Positions 8,846 through 14,517 of a stretch of DNA of 14,517 nucleotides are shown one piece after another. The stretch's first letter is position 1, and each line of letters begins with the position of its first letter. Source of the stretch: Candidatus Dormiibacterota bacterium (lineage in GTDB: Bacteria > Chloroflexota > Dormibacteria > Aeolococcales > Aeolococcaceae); NCBI GenBank assembly GCA_003136295.1, contig PLDZ01000202.1:36420-50936 (forward strand), written 5' to 3'. The notes under the pieces were generated by a model. The model saw only the letters and a program-made list of their open reading frames with translations, was not told where the DNA came from and did no database searches. The position numbers and the translations under genes were made by a program.

Positions 8846-9889
8846 ATGCGGGCAGTGGTCTTCAAGGATTTCCACGCGGTCGAACTCGTCGACGTGCCGC
8901 AACCCGGCATTGAAGAGCCCGGCGACGCCCTGGTGCGTGTCACCACGACCGCGATCTGTGGCAGCGATTTGCATGTGGTGCATGGGCGCATCCCTGGTAT
9001 GACCCCAGGCGGCGTCCTCGGGCACGAATTCGTCGGCGTGGTCGAAGCCGTCGACGGCGGCGTGCGCCGCTTCGCTGAAGGCGATCGCGTCGTGGGCTCG
9101 TTCACGATCCCCTGTGGAGCGTGCTGGTATTGCGACCGACGGCTGTTCAGCCGGTGCCCCGATCAGCGTGTCTTCGGATACGGCTCGTTCTTCGGCGACG
9201 TCGCCGGGGCCCAGGCGGAGTACGTGCGTGTCCCGAACGCCGATCTCGCGCTTCACGGCATCGATGACTCGATGAGCGATGAGCGGGCCCTCTTCGTCGG
9301 CGACATCTTCACCACCGGGTATGACTGCGCGAGCGAGGCACGCATCGAAAAAGGAGACGTGGTCGCCGTCGTCGGCTGCGGACCGGTCGGCCTCATGGCG
9401 ATCCTCGGGTCGTGGGGCTTCGAGCCGTCGACGATCTACGCCGTCGACACGGTGTCGCAGCGTCTGGAGATGGCCCAGAGCCTCGGTGCCATACCGGTGA
9501 ACGCCAACGACGTCCACGTCCCGAGCTTCGTTCAGGATCGCACCGGTGGGCGCGGTGCCGACGCTGTGCTCGAATGCGTCGGACTCGTGCCAGCGCTCCT
9601 GGACAGCATCGACATCGCCCGCGCCGGGGGGCGGATCAGCGTCATCGGCGTGCACAGTGACCAGGAGCTCGAGCTCCCGCTCAACACCACGTTCGTGAAG
9701 GCGATCGACCTCAAGTTCTGCGGTACCGCCAACATCATCGGCCGCTGGGACGATGCGATGGCCATGGTGTCGAGTGGCGTGGCCCGGCCGGACGCGATCA
9801 TCTCCCATCGCATGAAGCTCGACGACGCGGTGCGCGGCTACGAACTGTTCGAGCGGCGCGAGGCCCTGAAGGTCGTGATGACGCCCTAA
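8846..9889 (+). CDS. Zinc-dependent alcohol dehydrogenase (MDR superfamily)
   Basis: A 347-residue cytosolic oxidoreductase of the medium-chain family. C38 in ICGSD and H60-E61 in GHE, with D153 in the VGDIFTTGYD segment, match the catalytic zinc site of the formaldehyde-dehydrogenase-like and threonine-dehydrogenase-like branch. C90, C93, C96 and C104 form the structural zinc site. The Rossmann motif is VVGCGPVG (175-182), with D201 at the end of the second beta-strand favouring NAD+ over NADP+. The substrate is not predictable; a short alcohol or glutathione/mycothiol-free aldehyde are options. The ATG at 8846 follows a strong GGGGAGG site (8833-8839), unlike the leaderless-looking gene before it. 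The long N-terminal extension of the open frame is shadow. Confidence 0.94.
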   Translation: MRAVVFKDFHAVELVDVPQPGIEEPGDALVRVTTTAICGSDLHVVHGRIPGMTPGGVLGHEFVGVVEAVDGGVRRFAEGDRVVGSFTIPCGACWYCDRRLFSRCPDQRVFGYGSFFGDVAGAQAEYVRVPNADLALHGIDDSMSDERALFVGDIFTTGYDCASEARIEKGDVVAVVGCGPVGLMAILGSWGFEPSTIYAVDTVSQRLEMAQSLGAIPVNANDVHVPSFVQDRTGGRGADAVLECVGLVPALLDSIDIARAGGRISVIGVHSDQELELPLNTTFVKAIDLKFCGTANIIGRWDDAMAMVSSGVARPDAIISHRMKLDDAVRGYELFERREALKVVMTP

Positions 9890-9934
9890 CCAGTCACCAG
9901 AGGCACATTTGGTGCCACTTTGGCTCAATATGGC

Positions 9935-9964
9935 TTGACATGGCACCACGCGTGGTGCCATAGT
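9935..9964 (+). promoter_or_regulatory. Promoter of the RHH/toastrack/ABC operon
   Basis: A perfect TTGACA -35 (9935-9940), an 18-bp spacer and CATAGT (9959-9964, 4 of 6 matches to TATAAT) lie just before the ATG at 9971. Only 6 nt separate the -10 from the start codon, so the regulator mRNA should be leaderless. Confidence 0.6.
9940..9961. promoter_or_regulatory. Perfect 22-bp palindromic operator
   Basis: Left arm ATGGCACCAC, centre GC, and right arm GTGGTGCCAT: the 22 bp read identically on both strands. It fills the spacer between the -35 and -10 and overlaps both, so a bound protein would block RNA polymerase. Autorepression by the adjacent RHH protein is the natural inference. Confidence 0.75.
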
Positions 9965-9970
9965 GGCGTT

Positions 9971-10501
9971 ATGGACCTGCGCCCCTACATCGAGAACATT
10001 CACCAGCAGCTGGCGGATGCGGCTGAAACGGGTGGACACGAGGCACGCGCCCTTGCCGAGCGCCTCGCCGCGCCCCTCGACGCGGCGATCCGTCTCGCCC
10101 TTCAGGATGCCCTCGGGGCAGCTGCGGAGGAGATCACGTGCGAGCTGGCGCCGGGCTCGGTCGAGTTGCGCATTCGCGACCGCAACCCCGAGTTCGTCGT
10201 CACCCCGCCACCGGTCGATCCGCCTTCCTTCGACCCGTCCGAAGCGGGTTACGACCAGACGTCGATCCCGGTTTCGATGAGCTCCGGGGATCCCGATGAC
10301 GGCGGGACCTCACGGATCAACCTGCGCATGCCCGACCACCTCAAGGCGAGGGTCGACCAGGCCGCAAGCAGAGAAGGTCTTTCAGTCAATACCTGGCTCG
10401 TCCGCGCGGCGAGCGTTGCGCTGGATCGGGCCGACCAGGGCGGTGGCCGCGAGGGACGTGCCTCGCGCGGCGCCGGCCGCTACACCGGCTGGGTCCGGTA
10501 A
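9971..10501 (+). CDS. HicB-like ribbon-helix-helix transcriptional regulator
   Basis: A 176-residue cytoplasmic DNA-binding protein. The C-terminal 113-152 region is a ribbon-helix-helix fold: strand TSRINLRM, helix PDHLKARVDQAASREG and helix SVNTWLVRAASVAL. The N-terminal ~80 residues (MDLRPYIENI..., EARALAERLAAPLDAAIRLAL, ...PGSVELRIRD) match the conserved helical/strand domain of actinobacterial proteins annotated as HicB-family antitoxins. A Pro/Asp/Gly-rich linker joins the two, and a Gly/Arg-rich tail follows. No HicA-type toxin is adjacent, so it is better read as a regulator than as half of a toxin pair. ATG 9971 is chosen over the upstream GTG at 9920 because the latter would put the promoter and operator inside the coding region. 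It is the first gene of the exporter cassette and a probable autorepressor. Confidence 0.88.
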   Translation: MDLRPYIENIHQQLADAAETGGHEARALAERLAAPLDAAIRLALQDALGAAAEEITCELAPGSVELRIRDRNPEFVVTPPPVDPPSFDPSEAGYDQTSIPVSMSSGDPDDGGTSRINLRMPDHLKARVDQAASREGLSVNTWLVRAASVALDRADQGGGREGRASRGAGRYTGWVR

Positions 10502-10525
10502 CCAATCAGTCCACTGGAGAGAGCC

Positions 10526-11404
10526 ATGCCAATTTTCGATACCCCAAAACCCATTCTCGTCACCCTGGAGCTCGGCGTCGGCGACGTCCGGGTCGCAGCA
10601 AGCGATCGAATAGACACCAACGTCGACGTGCGTCCCACCGACCCCGGCAAGAAGTCCGATGTGGCGGCGGCGGAGCAGACACGCGTCGAGTTCTCGGCGG
10701 GAAGGCTGCTGATCAAGGCCCCAAAGGGCTGGCGTCACTACACACCGCGGGGTGGCGGCGACTCGATCGACGTCCAGATCGAGCTTCCGGCAGGCTCGCA
10801 ACTACGCGGAGACGCAGGTGTCGCCGCGTTGCACGCTGCCGGCCCGCTCGGCGAATGCCACTACACAACCGGCGTCGGTGATCTCCAGATCGACCAGGCG
10901 GGCCCCGTACATCTGAGGACGGGAGTCGGTGATATCGCGGTGGACCGGGCGTCCGGCCATGTGCAGATCTCCACCGGATCAGGTGCAGTGCGACTGGGGT
11001 CCGTGGACGGCACCGCCGCGATCAAGGGGGCAAACGGCGACACCTGGATTGGCGACGTCTCGGGTGACCTGAGGGTGATCGCCGCCAACGGCTCGATCGA
11101 CGTCGACCATGCGCACGCCTCTGTCGTTGCCAAGACGGCGAATGGCGATGTGCGCTTCGGCGAGGTTGAGGCTGGAACCGTGGTCGCGCAAACATCGCTC
11201 GGCAAGGTGGAGATCGGGATCCGGGAGGGTGTGCCGGCGTGGCTGGACCTCAACACGCATTTCGGCAACGTGTCCAACGAACTCGAAGCCGCGGGCCGGC
11301 CTGAGCCGGGAAACCAGACGGTCGAAGTGCGCGCGCGCAGTTCCTTCGGCGATATCACCATCCGCCGCTCGCTGCCGAGCAGAACCGTGGGAGCGGCGCT
11401 ATGA
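10526..11404 (+). CDS. Toastrack (DUF4097) beta-strand repeat protein
   Basis: A 292-residue protein made almost wholly of short beta-strands. From residue 116 a turn motif of the form (T/A)xGD recurs at 116, 133, 151, 169, 187, 205, 224, 245 and 273, mostly 18 residues apart, as in a one-rung-per-repeat solenoid. There is no signal peptide, membrane segment or cysteine pair, so it is cytoplasmic, unlike the membrane-linked toastrack domains of LiaX or YvlB type. The family has no known enzymatic activity; a sensory or scaffolding role is inferred from its place between a regulator and an ABC exporter. GGAG (10516-10519) sets the start. It overlaps the ATPase gene by ATGA, implying translational coupling. 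Confidence 0.88.
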   Translation: MPIFDTPKPILVTLELGVGDVRVAASDRIDTNVDVRPTDPGKKSDVAAAEQTRVEFSAGRLLIKAPKGWRHYTPRGGGDSIDVQIELPAGSQLRGDAGVAALHAAGPLGECHYTTGVGDLQIDQAGPVHLRTGVGDIAVDRASGHVQISTGSGAVRLGSVDGTAAIKGANGDTWIGDVSGDLRVIAANGSIDVDHAHASVVAKTANGDVRFGEVEAGTVVAQTSLGKVEIGIREGVPAWLDLNTHFGNVSNELEAAGRPEPGNQTVEVRARSSFGDITIRRSLPSRTVGAAL

Positions 11405-12351
11405 ACGCGCGCGCAGCGGTGCGAGTCGTCGGGCTGCGCAAGGCCTTCGGCGACAAGGTGGTTCTTGACGGCATCGACCTCGAGATCACCGAGGGGAGCG
11501 TGTTCGCGTTGCTCGGACCCAACGGAGCCGGCAAGACGACCACTGTGCAAATTCTCTCGACGCTGATCCGCGCTGATGCTGGTGCAATCCAGGTTGCCGG
11601 CTTTGACGTCAGCCGCGAGCCGCAGGCGGTTCGCGACACGATCGGTGTCACCGGCCAGTTCTCGTCCGTCGACTACCTGCTCACGGGCAGGGAGAACCTG
11701 CGGCTCATGGCCGATCTCCACCACCTGGACCGGCGAGCCGGTCGTTTGCGAGTCGACGAACTCCTCCACCGATTCGACCTGGTGGATGCGGCTGGGCAAA
11801 TGGTCATGAAGTACTCGGGCGGCATGCGCCGGCGACTCGATCTCGCCATGACACTCCTCGGCGAACCGCGAATCATCTTCCTCGACGAGCCGACCACCGG
11901 TCTCGATCCTCGCAGCCGCCACACGATGTGGCAGATCACCCGAGAGCTCGTCGCCGGCGGCGTGACTGTTCTGCTCACCACCCAGAACCTGGATGAGGCC
12001 GACCAGCTCGCCGACCGCATCGCCGTCCTCGATCAGGGGCGGCTGGTCGCCGAGGGCACGCCGAATCAGCTCAAGCGGCGCATCCCGGGTGGCCGTGTCC
12101 GGCTCCATTTCCGCGATGCCGCGGCTGTGAGCGTCGCCGCGCGCGTGCTCGGCAGGGCGTCATTCGACGACGACGCGCTCGTCCTCGACATTCCCACCGA
12201 CGGCACACCGCGGTCGCTCCGAAGCGTGCTCGATCAGCTCGACGAACGTGCTCTCAGCGTCGAGAGCGTCACCGTTGAGACGCCGGACCTCGATGACGTC
12301 TTCTTCGCCCTGACCGGCGCTCCACATCACGCACTGGAGGCATCGGCATGA
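11401..12351 (+). CDS. ABC exporter ATPase, DrrA-type
   Basis: A 316-residue nucleotide-binding subunit of a drug or lipid exporter, working as a dimer under the membrane permease. It has Walker A GPNGAGKT (39-46), Q-loop Q86, signature YSGGM (138-142), Walker B IIFLDE (158-163), D-loop GLDP, and a switch position LLTTQNLDEAD (191-201) where Gln195 replaces the usual His. That substitution is normal for the DrrA family, which also has the C-terminal extension seen after residue ~235, including LDDVFFALTG at the end. GGGAG (11389-11393) precedes the start. It overlaps both neighbours by 4 nt (ATGA). Substrate unknown. Confidence 0.95.
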   Translation: MNARAAVRVVGLRKAFGDKVVLDGIDLEITEGSVFALLGPNGAGKTTTVQILSTLIRADAGAIQVAGFDVSREPQAVRDTIGVTGQFSSVDYLLTGRENLRLMADLHHLDRRAGRLRVDELLHRFDLVDAAGQMVMKYSGGMRRRLDLAMTLLGEPRIIFLDEPTTGLDPRSRHTMWQITRELVAGGVTVLLTTQNLDEADQLADRIAVLDQGRLVAEGTPNQLKRRIPGGRVRLHFRDAAAVSVAARVLGRASFDDDALVLDIPTDGTPRSLRSVLDQLDERALSVESVTVETPDLDDVFFALTGAPHHALEASA

Positions 12352-13139
12352 GCACATCCACCTTTGCGATGCGCGACTCGGCAACCATGCTGCGGCGCGA
12401 TATCCGGCACTCGCTTCGCTATCCGATCATGGCAATCAGCGGCCTGATGGTGCCGGTGTTCCTGTTGCTCCTGTTCGTCGGCGTGTTCGGCAATACCCTG
12501 CGCGCAGGTCTGGGGGTCGCAACACCGGCGGGGGGTCGCTACATCGACTACCTCGCTCCGGGCATCCTCGTGATGACCGCGGGCGCCAGCGCGGCGGCGA
12601 CAGCGATCAACGTCTGCATCGACATGAACGAAGGCATCATCGCCCGCTTTCGCACGATGGCGATCACGCGCACGTCCGTGTTGATCGGGCAGGTGCTCAG
12701 CAGCATGATCCGTACGCTGATCAGCGGCGCGCTCGTCGTCGCGGTTGCGCTCGGGCTTGGTTTTCGTCCCACGGCAACACCGCTCGAGTGGCTGGCGGCT
12801 GCCGGCGTGTTCGCCATGCTGACGCTCGCACTCACCTGGCTGACGATCGCCTTCGGCCTGCAGGCGAAGACTCCGGCCGGCGCGAACAGCCTGTCGCTGA
12901 TTCCGCAGTTTCTGCCATTCATCAGCAGCGCGTTCGTGCCGACTGCCTCGATGCCGGCCGGAGTGCGCTGGTTCGCCGAGAATCAGCCGTTCACCTCGAT
13001 CATCAACACCCTGCGCGGCCTCCTCACCGGGACTCCGATCGGCAACAACGCGGTCATCGCGGCCGCGTGGTGCGTGGGCCTGACGGCAGTCGGATATGTG
13101 TGGTCACGCGCCCGGTACAACCGCTACGTGACCCGCTAG
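12348..13139 (+). CDS. ABC-2 type permease, DrrB-type
   Basis: A 263-residue membrane protein with six predicted transmembrane helices (about 28-48, 70-90, 111-138, 148-172, 181-201, 234-252). The cytoplasmic loop after the second helix, EGIIARFRTMAITRTSVLIG (95-114), is the conserved coupling segment of DrrB-like permeases. The final extracellular loop has the typical MPAGVRWFAENQPFT, followed by a LRGLLTG helix. It pairs with the preceding ATPase to form an exporter, probably two copies of each. GGAGG (12336-12340) lies 7 nt before the start, and the ATGA overlap shows coupling. It is the last gene of the operon, ending 16 bp from the 3' end of a convergent tRNA gene. Confidence 0.94.
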   Translation: MSTSTFAMRDSATMLRRDIRHSLRYPIMAISGLMVPVFLLLLFVGVFGNTLRAGLGVATPAGGRYIDYLAPGILVMTAGASAAATAINVCIDMNEGIIARFRTMAITRTSVLIGQVLSSMIRTLISGALVVAVALGLGFRPTATPLEWLAAAGVFAMLTLALTWLTIAFGLQAKTPAGANSLSLIPQFLPFISSAFVPTASMPAGVRWFAENQPFTSIINTLRGLLTGTPIGNNAVIAAAWCVGLTAVGYVWSRARYNRYVTR

Positions 13140-13155
13140 CTGCAAGGGTTTGGTG

Positions 13156-13228
13156 TCCCAGGGGATGGAGTCGAACCATCGGTACACGGTTTTACAGACC
13201 GCTGCCTTGACCACTTGGCTACCCTGGG
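13156..13228 (-). tRNA. tRNA-Tyr (GUA), short variable loop
   Basis: A 73-nt cloverleaf reads on the minus strand. The acceptor pairs CCCAGGG (13228-13222) with CCCTGGG (13163-13157), with discriminator A at 13156. Next are T8-A9, a D-arm GCC/GGC with a 10-nt loop, an anticodon arm GCGGT-CTGTAAA-ACCGT with anticodon GTA, a 5-nt variable loop GTACC, and a T-arm GATGG-TTCGACT-CCATC. Bacterial tRNA-Tyr usually has a long variable arm and G1-C72; here the variable loop is short and the first pair is C1-G72. The flanks add two more pairs (T-A, G-C), giving a possible 9-bp acceptor that would begin with G and end in ACCA. In the standard register CCA is not encoded. Confidence 0.9.
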
Positions 13229-13272
13229 ACGGTAGGGATTCCCCTTGAAGCTCGCCTGCCATAACGCCCGGT

Positions 13273-13278
13273 TCTATA
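13273..13278 (-). promoter_or_regulatory. Possible -10 of the tRNA gene
   Basis: On the minus strand TATAGA lies about 45 bp upstream of the tRNA 5' end. No matching -35 was seen at 16-18 bp. The rest of the gene-free stretch 13229-13462 shows no credible ORF or hairpin. Confidence 0.25.
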
Positions 13279-13462
13279 CCGCCGTCCGAGAGCCGAATAT
13301 GGCCGCTGCGCCAGCCGGCCGAGCCTGCCAATAGTAGCCAGGACAACCCGCGACAACGCACTCGCAACGATCGCATCCACGCCCCGGCAGGGTTGCCGCG
13401 GTGTGAGTGGCCACCGAGCCAGGAACGCGCGGTGAGACGATCGCGAGGCGCCGCTGATTAGG

Positions 13463-14047
13463 ATGGCTCGAGAATCGGGACGCACCTGGCGGGTGAGACA
13501 GCTTGGATTTGAAGCAGTGATCGAACTGCTGCCGTGGACAGACGGTGACCTCTGGGTCGTCGAGAGGTGCCTATCGGATGCCGACATGATGGAGCACCTC
13601 GGTGGGCCTCAGAGCCGCGAGCAGATCCTCGACGCGCACCGCCGTTACCTGGCCGCCGGTGGAAAGGGAACGGGCCAGATGTTCAAGGTCGTCCGCGCTC
13701 CGCTGTCGGAGGTCATCGGTACCATCGGGTACTGGGACAAGACATGGCAAGACGAACTCGTATATGAAACCGGCTGGATGATCTTTCCCGAGTATCAAGG
13801 GCGAGGCCTGGCAAGCGACGCAGTGGCGGTGCTGGTGGCGCACGTCCGGCGCGACCATATGCGCCGCTTTCTGCACGCCTTCCCCTCCATCGCGAACGCC
13901 CCATCCAACGGGATCTGCCGGAAGTCCGGGTTCACCAACCTCGGTGAGTGTGAATTCGAGTACCCAGCCGGCCATCCCATGCGGTGCAACGATTGGTGCA
14001 TCGACCTCCGGCTCGCCCCGTCCGAACCACGAGGGCGGCAGCAGTAA
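13463..14047 (+). CDS. GNAT family N-acetyltransferase
   Basis: Up to 194 residues, a cytosolic acetyl-CoA-dependent acyltransferase. The acetyl-CoA motif is YETGWMIFPEYQGRGLASDA (101-120), with Q112-G113-R114-G115 binding the pyrophosphate. Motif B follows as NAPSNGICRKSGFTNLGE (145-162). The N-terminal part, MMEHLGGPQSREQILDAHRRYL, is typical of a GNAT subgroup with Glu-His-Leu-Gly-Gly at this point. The acceptor is unknown. The start is uncertain: the ATG at 13463 has no ribosome-binding site, and the fold appears to begin at VIELLPW, so GTG at 13493 or 13517 may be the true start. It stands alone after the tRNA and 14 bp before the truncated methyltransferase. Confidence 0.88.
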   Translation: MARESGRTWRVRQLGFEAVIELLPWTDGDLWVVERCLSDADMMEHLGGPQSREQILDAHRRYLAAGGKGTGQMFKVVRAPLSEVIGTIGYWDKTWQDELVYETGWMIFPEYQGRGLASDAVAVLVAHVRRDHMRRFLHAFPSIANAPSNGICRKSGFTNLGECEFEYPAGHPMRCNDWCIDLRLAPSEPRGRQQ

Positions 14048-14060
14048 AGCTTGCGACCCC

Positions 14061-14444
14061 ATGCCCGACACTGATCTCGCGACCGCCGACGGCCAGGACC
14101 GGTACGTTCCGACCGCGACAAGAGACATCACATCTGCGGGTCATGCGGGTGTGTACGAGTGGGTCGCGGAGAATCTCGTCAGGGACGGCATGCGGGCCCT
14201 GGACTTCGGCTGGGGAACCGGTTACGGCGTTGCGCTCATGGCCGGGGCCGGGGCGACCGTCGACGGCGCAGACAGCTCGCACGCAGCCGTTGCATATGCG
14301 ACCGAGACCTATGGCGGGCCGCACGCACGGTTCTTCGTCGCGGACCTCTTGGAGTCATTGCCCGCGGCCGACATGGACTGGGCGGTCGGCCAGGTCGCTA
14401 TCTGTCACAAACCTCGCCGCGACGGCGCCCTCACCGGCGGGTGA
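14061..14444 (+). pseudogene. Truncated class I SAM-dependent methyltransferase
   Basis: A 127-residue frame. RYVPTATRD (14-22) and ALDFGWGTGYGVALMAG (46-62) are the start and the SAM-binding motif I of a Methyltransf_11/25-type enzyme. D71 matches the ribose-binding acidic residue and FFVAD (91-95) matches motif III. The usual Cys in GCGTGYG is Trp here. Family resemblance stops near DMDWAV (104-109); the remaining residues do not resemble the expected FEVIEH segment, and about half of a normal enzyme is missing. The other two frames do not restore it, so this is a deletion or rearrangement rather than a frameshift. It probably lacks activity. Its end overlaps a minus-strand gene by 14 nt. 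Confidence 0.65.
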
Positions 14445-14517
14445 TCGGCAGCATCGCCTGTAAGGCGGGATCCTTCAGATAGCGCGTGACCACTCGCAGT
14501 GCCTCGTCGGGCCCGCC
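14431..14517 (-). CDS. C-terminal end of an unidentified protein (partial)
   Basis: Only the last 28 codons lie in the window, reading GGPDEALRVVTRYLKDP and ending MLPITRR before a TGA. Third codon positions are almost all G or C, as in the real genes here, and the peptide looks like an ordinary helical C-terminus. The product cannot be named. The gene converges on, and overlaps, the truncated methyltransferase frame. Confidence 0.55.
   Translation of the reverse strand, partial: GGPDEALRVVTRYLKDPALQAMLPITRR

Larger units (their letters stand above)
9902..9967 (+). promoter_or_regulatory. Helically phased TGGC box array, probable RHH operator region
   Basis: TGGC occurs at 9921, 9931 and 9941, exactly 10 bp apart, and again at 9964. 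An upstream interrupted inverted pair GGCAC (9902-9906) and GTGCC (9912-9916) uses the same half-site as the 22-bp palindrome. Boxes on one face of the helix are how ribbon-helix-helix dimers commonly load side by side. The binding protein is inferred to be the downstream gene product. Confidence 0.5.

Noticed and set aside
9920..9970. Upstream GTG start for the RHH regulator
   Set aside because: It would place the -35, the palindrome and the -10 inside the coding region; the added residues do not resemble the family's N-terminus, which starts at MDLRPY.
9971..10501. HicAB toxin-antitoxin system
   Set aside because: The RHH protein resembles HicB-annotated proteins, but there is no small HicA-like toxin frame on either side; the partners are a toastrack protein and an ABC exporter.
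11983..12003. Gln in place of the H-loop His in the ABC ATPase as a sign of inactivity
   Set aside because: TTQxLDEAD is the normal form in DrrA-type exporters, and all other ATPase motifs are intact.
10861..12108. 415-codon minus-strand frame across the toastrack and ATPase genes
   Set aside because: Lies wholly antisense to two well-supported genes and shows no recognisable fold.
13156..13228. tRNA gene as an integration site for a mobile element
   Set aside because: No second copy of the tRNA 3' segment and no integrase or other mobility gene was seen in the window.
13219..13587. 122-codon minus-strand frame upstream of the acetyltransferase
   Set aside because: It overlaps the tRNA 5' end and the GNAT start region, has Arg/Ser-rich low-complexity content and no ribosome-binding site.

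Overview
The window is a GC-rich, densely coded bacterial chromosome segment. The gene content (tandem DUF11 surface protein, HicB-type ribbon-helix-helix regulator, DrrAB-type ABC exporter, EmrB/QacA-type MFS, GTG starts, apparently leaderless genes) fits Actinobacteria or a related high-GC Gram-positive or Chloroflexi lineage. The class cannot be fixed from sequence alone. No phage, IS, CRISPR or rRNA signal was seen.

Layout. (1) 1-5605, +: the C-terminal 1867 residues of a giant cell-surface protein whose start lies upstream of the window. It has four divergent DUF11-like domains, then nine tandem ~126-residue DUF11 repeats, each with one cysteine pair, and a C-terminal membrane anchor. 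(2) 5648-8460, -: three overlapping genes transcribed in the order HhH-GPD DNA glycosylase-like protein, metallo-beta-lactamase-fold hydrolase, 14-TM drug efflux MFS. The MFS gene converges on the DUF11 gene. (3) 8527-9889, +: a small unrecognised protein and a zinc-dependent alcohol dehydrogenase, diverging from the glycosylase gene across a 66-bp gap. (4) 9890-13139, +: a four-gene cassette of RHH regulator, cytoplasmic toastrack (DUF4097) protein, DrrA-like ATPase and DrrB-like permease. It is preceded by a promoter whose spacer is filled by a perfect 22-bp palindrome. (5) 13156-13228, -: a tRNA-Tyr(GUA) with a short variable loop and, in the standard fold, C1-G72. These are features expected of archaeal/eukaryotic rather than bacterial tRNA-Tyr. 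(6) 13463-14517: a GNAT acetyltransferase, a truncated class I methyltransferase, and the C-terminal end of another gene on the minus strand.

How it works together. The best candidate for a discrete system is region 4. The RHH protein probably binds the palindrome and the helically phased TGGC boxes around it and represses its own operon, which encodes a DrrAB-type exporter with a toastrack protein as an accessory or sensor. The three genes after the regulator are tightly coupled (two ATGA overlaps, good ribosome-binding sites), while the regulator itself looks leaderless. The same -10-box-to-start geometry (6 nt) is seen at the two divergent genes near 8460 and 8527. Region 2 supplies a second, separate efflux pump.
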